Assembly (NCBI GenBank): GCA_018268355.1
Contig: JAFDWR010000001.1
Coordinates: 573,306-637,305 of the forward strand
Reading direction: 5' to 3'
Source: Armatimonadota bacterium
Lineage (GTDB): Bacteria; Armatimonadota; Fimbriimonadia; Fimbriimonadales; Fimbriimonadaceae
DNA length: 64,000 bases
The notes beneath the pieces were generated by a model. It searched no databases. It was not told where the DNA came from and saw only the letters and a program-made list of their open reading frames with translations. This document shows, one piece after another, positions 1 through 7,623 of this stretch. Numbering within the stretch: the stretch's first letter is position 1; each line of letters opens with the position of its first letter. Both the position numbers and the translations under genes were made by a program.

Positions 1-1
1 G

Positions 2-838
2 GCCGAGCTCGCGGTGAAGCTCGAAGAGCACTACAAGAGGCCGGTGTTCATCGGGGTCTCGAAGGTGCAGAACAAGGTCACGGGGATCACCTTCCCCGCC
101 AAGCTCGACGACCTCAACGACGAGCTGAAGAAGAACATGCTCCGCCTGGTCCCCGGCGACGCCTTGATGATCACCGACGAGGAGCTTTCGCATCAGGAGA
201 TGCTCGGCATCAGCCTTCCGCCCGTCGATATCGACTTTGACATCAAGGATGGCAAGGTCGCGGCGAAGTCGACCAAGGACCCGGGTTTCGGCGTCGTCGA
301 AGTGGCGAAGATGGGCTGGCGCAAGAAGGTGAACCTGCCTTGGTTCCTGAATGGCAGCCTGATCACGATCTCCGCGAAGACAATGCTCGAGGATGACTTC
401 GTCCGATCAGTCGCGCTTTCGCACGGCTGTTACGCCCGCCAAACTCCCGAGGAGTGGACGTTCACGATGACCCCGGATGAGTTCCGTCGCCGCCTCATCA
501 AGACGATTGAGCGCAGCAAGAACCCCGCCATCGTCAGCCGCAAGGACTACTTCCTCGCGGCGATTAACTCACTCCCGAATAGCGCGCTCACCAAGGCGAT
601 GGCCACTAAGGGCGACATTCAGGAGATCAAGCTCGCGCCCAACGCGCCTGTCATCCGAGCAGGACTCGCGACCCTTAAGAAGTTGATGGGCGCGAACGCC
701 GATAAGCTCGACCGATTGAGCTTTGACAAGACGCGACAGATGAAACTGCAATACCAAACGCCGCTGAGCTTCCGGCTGAGCATCCCCGTGTTCGATTCAG
801 AAAATCCAACCGACAAGTCCGAAATCATTGTCCAGTAA
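2..838 (+). CDS. Unrecognised protein, probably 5'-truncated by the window edge
   Basis: I do not recognise a family. The frame is open back to the first bases of the window, so the true start may lie upstream; GTG at 14 is the first candidate start inside it and would give 274 residues. No signal peptide or membrane segment is visible, so it looks cytoplasmic. The sequence is rich in Lys, Asp and Leu, with a mixed alpha/beta look and a Lys-rich stretch near residues 165-215. A -10-like TAATCT overlaps its stop codon and seems to serve the next gene, so the two are probably separate transcripts. The gene is real judging by length and codon use, but no function can be given. Confidence 0.75.
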   Translation, partial: AELAVKLEEHYKRPVFIGVSKVQNKVTGITFPAKLDDLNDELKKNMLRLVPGDALMITDEELSHQEMLGISLPPVDIDFDIKDGKVAAKSTKDPGFGVVEVAKMGWRKKVNLPWFLNGSLITISAKTMLEDDFVRSVALSHGCYARQTPEEWTFTMTPDEFRRRLIKTIERSKNPAIVSRKDYFLAAINSLPNSALTKAMATKGDIQEIKLAPNAPVIRAGLATLKKLMGANADKLDRLSFDKTRQMKLQYQTPLSFRLSIPVFDSENPTDKSEIIVQ

Positions 839-841
839 TCT
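836..841 (+). promoter_or_regulatory. -10 element TAATCT, six bases before the YbjQ start
   Basis: TAATCT is followed by six bases and then the ATG of the next gene, and there is no Shine-Dalgarno. This geometry puts the transcription start at about the A of ATG, which suggests a leaderless mRNA. No good -35 is visible 17 bases upstream. Confidence 0.45.
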
Positions 842-847
842 AGATGG

Positions 848-1189
848 ATGCGAAGCGACATTCATCAATGGATCACGACGGCGAACGGCTTTGAGGGCTA
901 CCGAGTGATCCGGAGCCTTGGCGTTGTCCGGGGCATCACGGTCCGAAGCCGATCGGTTCTCGGCAACATTGGAGCGGCGTTTCAGTCGCTGGCGGGCGGC
1001 AACATCACGCTCTACACCGAGCTGGCCGAGAAGGCCCGCGGCGAAGCCTACGAGATCATGCTCCAGCACGCAGCCCAGGTTGGCGCGAACGCGGTGATCG
1101 CGATGCGCTATGACGCGAACGAAATCATGGACGGGATCACCGAGGTTTTGGCCTACGGCACCGCCGTCGTGATTGAACGGATCCCCTAG
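848..1189 (+). CDS. YbjQ / UPF0145 family protein
   Basis: A 113-residue protein of the YbjQ (UPF0145, DUF74) family. These are small proteins predicted to form pentamers, and their biochemical role is not established. The family pattern is visible as an early RVIRSLGVVRGITVRSR strand region, a central helix with ARGEAYEIM, and the typical GANAVIAMRYD strand followed by TEVLAYGTAVVIE at the end. Length is normal for the family (about 105-120). ATG at 848 is chosen because it sits six bases after TAATCT; an earlier ATG at 844 is out of frame. The next gene starts 21 bases downstream but carries its own promoter-like boxes. Confidence 0.88.
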   Translation: MRSDIHQWITTANGFEGYRVIRSLGVVRGITVRSRSVLGNIGAAFQSLAGGNITLYTELAEKARGEAYEIMLQHAAQVGANAVIAMRYDANEIMDGITEVLAYGTAVVIERIP

Positions 1190-1202
1190 TCTCGGGTACC
1201 TT
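1174..1202 (+). promoter_or_regulatory. Promoter: TTGAAC, 17-base spacer, TACCTT
   Basis: The -35-like TTGAAC lies inside the end of the YbjQ gene, and the -10-like TACCTT ends eight bases before the GTG at 1211. The 17-base spacing is ideal. No Shine-Dalgarno precedes the GTG, so the message is probably leaderless. Confidence 0.5.
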
Positions 1203-1210
1203 GTCCACCT

Positions 1211-3013
1211 GTGCTCAGGGGATTTGCAACACGCGCCTTCTTTGCTGGGCTAACTCTGTTGTTTTCGGCGACCGGGTTCCCCGCTTCCACTCGTCTCGAA
1301 GGGCGATTGCTTTTTGTCAACCAGGTGCCGGTTTTCCGACTTGCGACCGACGCCCGTGCGCAGGTCCTTGCCGCTGAGCTTCGCCGCGACCAGACAGGTT
1401 CCGTTCGCGTCGAGATGGTCGGGACGAGTGCCTACCTTCGGTGGGGTTCGAACGTCATCGCCACGATCGAACCCTCCGAGGCCAAGCTCTACGGCCTGAC
1501 TCCGCGCCAACTCGCCGATACTTGGGCCAGCAAGCTCAATCCGGCCCTGAGTCTTCCCGCGATCAAGCTCACCACGGTCTCGATGCGACTCGCACCGGGC
1601 GCAGTCGGCAAAGTGGGCGTCACCGGGAGTTCGGCCGAAGTCGCGGTGGCCCGCTCCGAGGATAACTCGATTGTCGGCGTCGATGTCGATGGACCGGGAC
1701 TGACCCTCCGCGCCTACAAGCCCGGCCGGGCAAGGGTCGTGGTCGAGGGTGGCGACGGCAAACAGGCGATTGACGTTTTTGTCCTTCCCTTCGCGGCCAA
1801 GTTTCCTCAGACCGTGACCGCGCTGGTGACGGGCGCACCCGCCACCGTCGACACCGTGCGCGGTTCGATCCATTCCGCCCTGCTGAGCCAGGTGATCCGC
1901 GAGCCCGGGACCAAGCTGACCTATTCGATCGACCGGGTGACATCGCTTGCTTCGGGATCACGGCGGACCTACTCGATCAATGTTCGCAGTCAGGCACCGA
2001 ACGCCCTTGCAAGCCAAGGCGTGGTCAACGTTTCGGTGCAAAACTCGCCGATTCCGCCGATGAAGGAGGCCGAACTCCTCTTCAGCAACAAGCCAGAAGC
2101 GCTCAAGGGGCCGGGCGACTACTATTGGGGCATGGTCGGCACCGATCAGCCGGTGCGGATGCTCTATCACCACGTCAACCGCAGCGGCAGTGAGCTCTTC
2201 GTCAAGGTCGAACTCCTGAACCTTGGGTCCCAGCCGGCAGAAGCCCTCTTGATTCCCGGTGACAGCGCGCCGAGCAAGAACCCAACCCTTGCCGGACTCC
2301 AAGCCGCTGACCAGTTCGCCCGCAACTGGGTCTCGAACAGCGCGGAGATCGTCCGCATCCCCGCGAACGGCTCGCTGCCCATCGCGGTTCGTAAGCTTTA
2401 CATCGGGCAGACAATGAGCGGCCTTTGCAGCATTCGCCTCCTTCCCGGCGGTCCCGAAGCGCTCACGGTGCGCGTTTCCGCCATGCCGCCCTTCCCTCTC
2501 GACGACCGATGGGCAGACGCGCTGAATTCCAGCACCCCTTGGCACGAGCTTGGAACGATGCCCGTCCCACGCGGACTGAGCGAGGTCTGGCGCCCCAGTG
2601 AGCACGTCTACGCCGCGCCCACCCTCGAGAGCGACTTCTCGTACCGCATTGGCGACACGCCGACCATCTTCCGCCTCGGTACCACCGCGGAGATCAAGCG
2701 CCGCGACGGCTCGACAAAGCTTTCAGGCAACTTCGGCGTCATCTACAACCTCCGGACGATCCTGGAGAACCCCACCAAGCAGGCCAAGCAGGTTGAGATG
2801 CTTTTCCGGGCGAGCGGCGGCTATAGTGGCGGGCTGTTCCTCATCGATGGCCAGATTGTTCGCACCCCGCTTCTAAACCCTCACCAAGAGGTTGTCGTCA
2901 CCGTTTTCAAGGTCGAACCCGGCATCAAGCGGTTCATCACGATCCAGACGTTGCCACTCTCGGGCAGCAGCTATCCGGCGACGATCACGATGCGCATGCG
3001 CGAGGGCAAGTAA
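1211..3013 (+). CDS. Unrecognised secreted protein with N-terminal signal peptide
   Basis: 600 residues, function unknown. The N-terminus has a basic start and a hydrophobic stretch (residues 8-25, AFFAGLTLLFSATGFPA) that reads as a Sec signal peptide, so the protein is probably periplasmic or surface exposed. The rest is beta-rich with few cysteines. Residues 110-195 (MRLAPGAVGKVGVTG to GRARVVVEGGDG) resemble the Ig-like strand pattern of secreted bacterial proteins, including some pilus or secretin-associated ones, but I cannot assign a family. A second beta-rich segment covers residues 280-600. GTG at 1211 is the first start, placed eight bases after the -10. The next gene begins seven bases after the stop. 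Confidence 0.8.
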   Translation: MLRGFATRAFFAGLTLLFSATGFPASTRLEGRLLFVNQVPVFRLATDARAQVLAAELRRDQTGSVRVEMVGTSAYLRWGSNVIATIEPSEAKLYGLTPRQLADTWASKLNPALSLPAIKLTTVSMRLAPGAVGKVGVTGSSAEVAVARSEDNSIVGVDVDGPGLTLRAYKPGRARVVVEGGDGKQAIDVFVLPFAAKFPQTVTALVTGAPATVDTVRGSIHSALLSQVIREPGTKLTYSIDRVTSLASGSRRTYSINVRSQAPNALASQGVVNVSVQNSPIPPMKEAELLFSNKPEALKGPGDYYWGMVGTDQPVRMLYHHVNRSGSELFVKVELLNLGSQPAEALLIPGDSAPSKNPTLAGLQAADQFARNWVSNSAEIVRIPANGSLPIAVRKLYIGQTMSGLCSIRLLPGGPEALTVRVSAMPPFPLDDRWADALNSSTPWHELGTMPVPRGLSEVWRPSEHVYAAPTLESDFSYRIGDTPTIFRLGTTAEIKRRDGSTKLSGNFGVIYNLRTILENPTKQAKQVEMLFRASGGYSGGLFLIDGQIVRTPLLNPHQEVVVTVFKVEPGIKRFITIQTLPLSGSSYPATITMRMREGK

Positions 3014-3020
3014 AGCCACC

Positions 3021-3905
3021 ATGAGCCAGGACAAGCCCGATTTTCGATCCGTTGCCCAGCTGTTCCAAGTCCCGATTCTTCCGGATGAGGAGCTTGAGGG
3101 CCTCGCCGAAGTCGACCGAAGCAAGGTCGGCGAGAACGCGGAAGAGAGCGAGGCGCTTGGACGCGCCTTCCTCAACGAAGGCGACTACGACAAGGCGATC
3201 GAGCATTTTCGACGCGCGTGCACCCAGCGCGAACCCGGCGATATCCATTCGCAAGTTGAACTTGCGGGCGCGATGGACGCCGCCGACCGCGCACCCGAGG
3301 CCTTCCGTCAGTACCTGAAGGCGATCCGCGCCCAGCAGGGCGCGGTCGAGCCGAAGGTCGGGATGAGCGAAATCCTTAAGCGATATGGCCGCACCGGCGA
3401 CTCCATCAAGCTTTTGATCGAGGCCGCCGAAGCTGACCCGAGCAACGCTTACCTTCGCATCAAAGTCGCCGAGGCTCTTCGCGACAACGGTCAGCCCAAG
3501 GCCGCCCTCGAATGGGCGACCCAAGCGGTCGCGATTGCTCCCGAGGACTCGTTCAACCACGCGTGGATGGGCGATCACCTTCTCAGCATGGGGCGCAACG
3601 CCGAAGCCCTCGAATCGCTGCGCGCGGCCCTCGAGCTCAGCCCGGGCGACGACTATCTCTACCTTCGCGCTGCAGTCGGGTTTTGGCGAGAGAACCGGCC
3701 AAAAGAGGCGATCAAGGCGCTCGTCACTGCGATTGAACTTGATCCCGAGCGAGGCATGACCCACGCCGCGCTCGTGCGGTTCTACAACGAGACTGATCAG
3801 GTGATGGAAGCCCAGGTTGCAGAAGAGGTGATGCCGACGCTTGACCGCTATGACGAGGACCTCCTCCACAAGTTTCTTGTTGAATGCGGGCTTGAGCCTG
3901 CGTAG
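3021..3905 (+). CDS. Tetratricopeptide-repeat protein
   Basis: 294 residues built almost entirely of TPR-type helix pairs, from about residue 50 to 285. Examples are GDYDKAIEHFRRAC, GQPKAALEWATQAVAIAPED, GRNAEALESLRAALELSPGD and NRPKEAIKALVTAIELDPERG. TPR arrays are protein-protein interaction scaffolds; the partner is unknown. There is no signal peptide, so it is probably cytoplasmic. ATG at 3021 is preferred over an in-frame upstream start, because the earlier codons run through the end of the preceding gene. The gene lies seven bases after that gene and may be cotranscribed with it. Its 3' end carries the promoter of the next gene. Confidence 0.85.
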   Translation: MSQDKPDFRSVAQLFQVPILPDEELEGLAEVDRSKVGENAEESEALGRAFLNEGDYDKAIEHFRRACTQREPGDIHSQVELAGAMDAADRAPEAFRQYLKAIRAQQGAVEPKVGMSEILKRYGRTGDSIKLLIEAAEADPSNAYLRIKVAEALRDNGQPKAALEWATQAVAIAPEDSFNHAWMGDHLLSMGRNAEALESLRAALELSPGDDYLYLRAAVGFWRENRPKEAIKALVTAIELDPERGMTHAALVRFYNETDQVMEAQVAEEVMPTLDRYDEDLLHKFLVECGLEPA

Positions 3906-3908
3906 AAT
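3880..3908 (+). promoter_or_regulatory. Promoter: TTGAAT, 17-base spacer, TAGAAT
   Basis: TTGAAT and TAGAAT are 17 bases apart, and TAGAAT ends six bases before the ATG at 3915. Both boxes are close to consensus, and the -10 overlaps the stop codon of the TPR gene. The predicted transcription start falls on or next to the ATG, giving a leaderless message. This is the best-formed example of the pattern in the window. Confidence 0.6.
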
Positions 3909-3914
3909 AGGCTC

Positions 3915-5114
3915 ATGAAGCCCGTTCTTCCGGTGTTCATCGGCCTTTCTTTGATTGCAAGCTGCGGCGCAGGTCCTTCCGCAGGTTCTCCGAGTTCCGC
4001 CCCGAGCTCTGCCCCTCCCACCGGCGAAGTCGGCGCGGGCGTTCCGAAGTTTTGGGTCCGGCCGGGTTACCGAGTTGACCTGGCGGGCGACAAGATTTCG
4101 GGGGCAAGGTTCCTCGAGGTCGATGACAAGGGCATCGTCTATGTGAGCCGTCCGAACCAGGGCGACATCCTCACCTTCCGGTACGAGAATGGCAAGCTCA
4201 AGCCGCTCGGCACCTTCATCAGCGGCAAGTCGAGCGTCCACGGAATGCAGTTCGCCGACGGTTGGCTCTGGTACACGACCACCGGAGCGATCTACAAGTC
4301 CCGCGACAAGAACGGCGACGGAAAGAGCGATGAAGACGTCACCGTCATCGCCGAGGGCAACCTCCCGCGCGGCGGCGGTCACTGGTGGCGGCCGATCCTC
4401 GTCACCCAAGATGCGATCTACACCGGCATTGGCGACAACGGCAACATCAGCGAGGCGAAGAACGAGCGCGAGAAGCTCTTCCGATTCGACAAGCAGGGTG
4501 GCAATAAGACGCTCTGGTCCACCGGTATCCGCAACACCGAAAAGCTCCGCCTGCGACCCGGCACGAACGAGATATACGGCGCGGACCACGGCAGCGATAA
4601 CTTTGGCGGCCCTCTCGGCGAGCGAGGCGGCGCGAACCAGCCCGTCACGAACCTGAACCCACCTTGTGAGTTCAACCGCTACGTCCAAGACGGCTTCTAT
4701 GGCCACCCCTACGTTCCTGGCTACGGCGTGCCGCGCTACGAATACAAGGATCGGCCCGACATCCTCGAACTCGTCGCGAAGACGATCCTGCCCGAGTGGA
4801 ACTTCGGCGCGCACTGGGCGCCCAACGGCTTTACGTTCCTCACCAAGAATGGACTCGGTGACGACCTGAAGGGCGATGCTCTCGTCGCCATGCACGGCTC
4901 CTGGAACAGCACGGTGAAGGTCGGCTACCGCATCGAGCGCGTCATGTTCGACAAGGCCCTCGGACGTCCAATTGGCGGCCAGCCGATGGTCATGACGATC
5001 ACGCAGGAAGGCAACGTCCTCGCTCGACCGGTGGACTGCGTTGAGCTTGCCGATGGATCGGTCCTGTTCTCGTGCGACGCGACGGGCAAGATCTTCCGGA
5101 TCAGAAAGTCTTGA
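3915..5114 (+). CDS. Lipoprotein beta-propeller, soluble sugar/sorbosone dehydrogenase-like
   Basis: 399 residues. The N-terminus has a lipoprotein signal with lipobox IASC (Cys near residue 17), then a Ser/Pro-rich linker, so the protein should be lipid-anchored. The remainder matches the six-bladed propeller family of PQQ-dependent soluble aldose/sorbosone dehydrogenases. Visible landmarks are GGGHWWRPIL, YTGIGDNGN, WSTGIRNTEKLRLRPGTNEIYGADHG and the late ALVAMHGSWNST. These enzymes oxidise sugars or polyols and pass electrons to an acceptor; the substrate here is unknown and PQQ use is inferred. The stop overlaps the start of a CXXCH cytochrome by one base (TGATG), which makes that cytochrome the likely electron acceptor. 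Confidence 0.8.
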   Translation: MKPVLPVFIGLSLIASCGAGPSAGSPSSAPSSAPPTGEVGAGVPKFWVRPGYRVDLAGDKISGARFLEVDDKGIVYVSRPNQGDILTFRYENGKLKPLGTFISGKSSVHGMQFADGWLWYTTTGAIYKSRDKNGDGKSDEDVTVIAEGNLPRGGGHWWRPILVTQDAIYTGIGDNGNISEAKNEREKLFRFDKQGGNKTLWSTGIRNTEKLRLRPGTNEIYGADHGSDNFGGPLGERGGANQPVTNLNPPCEFNRYVQDGFYGHPYVPGYGVPRYEYKDRPDILELVAKTILPEWNFGAHWAPNGFTFLTKNGLGDDLKGDALVAMHGSWNSTVKVGYRIERVMFDKALGRPIGGQPMVMTITQEGNVLARPVDCVELADGSVLFSCDATGKIFRIRKS

Positions 5115-5623
5115 TGACCTCGGCCATTCTTCTACTGCTGCTTGGTCCGCCAAAGGCCCCTGCCTTTCGGCCGCTTGCTTACTTCGAGGATAAGTGTGCG
5201 CGGTGTCACGGCTCGATGGGGTCGAACTATGGCGACGAGTTCGGCAAGGACCTCACCGACGCCAAGCTCGTGACCGTGGTGCGAGACATGGCGTCGGGCC
5301 CCGCCCAGGCGCCGGTGAGCGAGGTGGACCTCAGACCGCTCGTGGCCTTCCACCGCTCGCTCATCCTCGGCAAGCCTTTTGGGATCGTGGTGGAAGTCGT
5401 CGGCGCGACCGTGAGGGGCGAGACCACGCCGGGGTCGAAGGTGAGCCTTCGGTGGGGCAAGGTGGTTTCCGTCGCCAAGGTGGATGGCTCGGCGTGGTCA
5501 GCAATCATCCCGAAGGGCAAGACCCTCAGCGGCGCCGAGCTGGTGCTGAGTCTCAAGGGCGCCACCGTCGTCCAGGCGCTCGATTCTCGAAGGTACACCG
5601 ACTGGGTACCCTCGAAGAAGTGA
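5114..5623 (+). CDS. Small exported c-type cytochrome
   Basis: 169 residues. A short hydrophobic N-terminus (TSAILLLLLG) suggests export. The haem-attachment motif CARCH is at residues 28-32, followed by GSMGSNYGDEFGKDL; VVRDMASG supplies a possible Met axial ligand. The last 90 residues (VVEVVGATVRGETTPGSKVSLRW onward) form a beta-rich extension not needed for a minimal cytochrome. The start ATG overlaps the stop of the propeller dehydrogenase by one base and the stop overlaps the next start, so expression is likely translationally coupled. Electron transfer from the dehydrogenase is inferred from this coupling and from the known pairing of such enzymes with cytochromes c. Confidence 0.78.
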   Translation: MTSAILLLLLGPPKAPAFRPLAYFEDKCARCHGSMGSNYGDEFGKDLTDAKLVTVVRDMASGPAQAPVSEVDLRPLVAFHRSLILGKPFGIVVEVVGATVRGETTPGSKVSLRWGKVVSVAKVDGSAWSAIIPKGKTLSGAELVLSLKGATVVQALDSRRYTDWVPSKK

Positions 5624-6396
5624 AGCTTTGCCGTTTTGAACTGAAATCCCAGCCCGGGACCATCCGATCTGGAATCATCTACGGAGGAAAGGTCTATGAG
5701 ACCGACGGCTCGCAGCCAATCGCCGTCCACGAGGCCGAAGACGTCATACCCCTCAGCCCGATGGGGCAGCCGGGTAGCGTCCGGTTCTTCCGGCAAGGCG
5801 ATCAGCGCGGCCATCGACCCCAGTATTTTTACGGTAATCCGAACTCGGTCATCGGCCCGAGCCAAGTGGTGGAGCTTCCCCAGGAAGTCGGTGCGGTCGA
5901 CGTTGAGGCATACCTAGCGATTGTCGTCACCGCCGACGGCCGCGATGTCGCTCCCGACGACGCCCTTGCTTATGTCCTCGGCTATTCGCTCGCCGTCGTC
6001 CTCGTTGACCGCGCTGCCGAACGCGAGGAGCAAGCGCTGAACCTGAGCCCCGCCCGCAGCTATGACGTTGCGATTGCCTTTGGACCCGCGCTCACCACCC
6101 CCGACGAGATCGTTTCGAACTTCATCAACAAGGACGACGAGAACCTCATTTCGCTCACCGCGAGCCTGAGCGTCAATGGGGTTGAAGTTCACAAGGCGGA
6201 GGCCGACCACCTCACGCTGACCGTCGAATCGTTGATCACCGCCGCCAGCTCCTCCGCACCGATTCGAGCGGGCGAACTCCTCCTTTATGGCCCCCTCCTC
6301 ACCGGCTCACCCCAAGCCCTCACCCAAGGTGACGAAGTCCGCCTCGCGGTCGAAAACCTCGGCGCTCTGTTCCTGAAGATTAGTGAAACCCTATGA
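5620..6396 (+). CDS. Degenerate fumarylacetoacetate hydrolase (FAH) family protein
   Basis: 258 residues with the overall layout of FAH-family C-C bond hydrolases/isomerases. There is an N-terminal FELKSQPGTIRSGIIYGGKVYE strand pair, then YFYGNPNSVIGP, VDVEAYLAIVV, LAYVLGYSLAVVLVDRAAERE and the terminal LTQGDEVRLAVENLG. Family members normally carry an acidic metal site (E-x-E-L plus N-D in the GYxxxND motif). Here the second Glu is Tyr and the ND pair is replaced, so catalysis is doubtful. The start GTG overlaps the previous stop (GTGA) and the gene's own stop overlaps the next start (ATGA), which fixes both ends. A binding or structural role is possible. Confidence 0.65.
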   Translation: MKLCRFELKSQPGTIRSGIIYGGKVYETDGSQPIAVHEAEDVIPLSPMGQPGSVRFFRQGDQRGHRPQYFYGNPNSVIGPSQVVELPQEVGAVDVEAYLAIVVTADGRDVAPDDALAYVLGYSLAVVLVDRAAEREEQALNLSPARSYDVAIAFGPALTTPDEIVSNFINKDDENLISLTASLSVNGVEVHKAEADHLTLTVESLITAASSSAPIRAGELLLYGPLLTGSPQALTQGDEVRLAVENLGALFLKISETL

Positions 6397-7622
6397 GCCT
6401 CATCACCAAATTCACCTTGCCCAACGGCGTTCGTGTCCTCGTTGAGCCGTCGCTGACCGTCAAGTCGGTTAGCATCGGCCTTTGGTGCCACACCGGTAGT
6501 CGCCACGAGTTCGACAACGAGGCAGGAATCACCCACCTCATCGAGCACATGCTCTTTAAGGGCACCAAGAAGCGGACCGCTAAGGAGATTGCCGAGGCGA
6601 TCGAGGGTCGCGGCGGAATGCTCAACGCCTTCACCGACAAGGAGTCGACCTGCTACTACTGCCGCATGCTCAGCGACGATGTCGCGGTCGGGATCGATGT
6701 CCTGAGCGACATGATGCTGAATTCGCTTTTCGATCAAGAGGAACTTGAGCGCGAAGAGCAGGTCGTGCTTGAGGAAATCCGGCGCGGCGAAGATGAGCCG
6801 GGCGACCACGTTCACGAGGTCCACCTGGAGCAGCGATGGGGCAGCCACCCGCTTGGAAAGCCGATCATCGGCACCGCGGAATCGGTCTCGAGCTTCATGC
6901 GCGATGACCTGATCACCTACATGGACCGCCGCTACCGAGGCGAGAATATCCTCCTCAGTGTCGCGGGCAATGTCGATCCTGCCGCCGTGGTGGCCCTCGC
7001 CGAGTCCAAGCTGGGTTCGATCCCTTCGGGAACCGAAAACGGACAGCCCGCGCGTCCCCTCGGCAAGCCGGGCATGCACTACGTCGAACGTCCGGTCGAG
7101 CAGGTTCACTTCTGCATCGGTGGCGATGGGCTCTCGTTCTACGACGACGACATCTACACCCTCAAGGTCCTCGATGCCGCCCTCGGTGGATCGATGAGCA
7201 GCCGCCTCTTCCAAGAGATTCGCGAGCGACGAGGCCTCGCCTATGCGGTGGGTAGTTACTCCCTTTCCTATGGCGCGGGCGGCGCATTCACCGTGTATGG
7301 CGGCACGAGCCGGAAGAACTGGGAGCAGGTTCAAGAGTTGACCGCAGTCGAGTTTGGCAAGGTGATGAGCGACGGCCTCATGGCGGACGAACTTGAGCGC
7401 ACCAAGCGCAATCTGATCGGCTCCATCGTCCTCGCGCTCGAAAGTACGAGCAGCAAGATGATGCGGCAGGCGCGCAACGAACTCAACTTCCAACGCGAGA
7501 TCCCCATCGAAGAGACCACCTCGAAGATCGAAGCGGTCAGCGGCAACCAGGTCATCGAACTCGCTCGTCGTCTTCTGGACCCTGCGACCCTGAGCACGAC
7601 CGCGATTGGCCCCGCTTGCTAA
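6393..7622 (+). CDS. M16 family zinc peptidase (processing peptidase-like)
   Basis: 409 residues, normal for single-unit M16B peptidases. The inverted zinc motif HXXEH is seen as HLIEH in GITHLIEHMLFKG near residue 50, and the downstream metal-ligand Glu lies in EEQVVLEEIRRGEDEPGD. The C-terminal half has the usual RERRGLAYAVGSYSLSYGAGGAFTVYGGT substrate-binding segment. Such enzymes degrade short peptides or targeting sequences. No signal peptide is evident, so location is uncertain and probably cytoplasmic. It starts inside the stop of the FAH-like gene (ATGA). Confidence 0.92.
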   Translation: MSLITKFTLPNGVRVLVEPSLTVKSVSIGLWCHTGSRHEFDNEAGITHLIEHMLFKGTKKRTAKEIAEAIEGRGGMLNAFTDKESTCYYCRMLSDDVAVGIDVLSDMMLNSLFDQEELEREEQVVLEEIRRGEDEPGDHVHEVHLEQRWGSHPLGKPIIGTAESVSSFMRDDLITYMDRRYRGENILLSVAGNVDPAAVVALAESKLGSIPSGTENGQPARPLGKPGMHYVERPVEQVHFCIGGDGLSFYDDDIYTLKVLDAALGGSMSSRLFQEIRERRGLAYAVGSYSLSYGAGGAFTVYGGTSRKNWEQVQELTAVEFGKVMSDGLMADELERTKRNLIGSIVLALESTSSKMMRQARNELNFQREIPIEETTSKIEAVSGNQVIELARRLLDPATLSTTAIGPAC

Positions 7623-7623
7623 G

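Noticed and set aside
2985..5153. 722-codon minus-strand frame across the TPR and propeller genes
   Set aside because: Both plus-strand genes have clear families, signals and a promoter. The antisense frame spans two unrelated genes.
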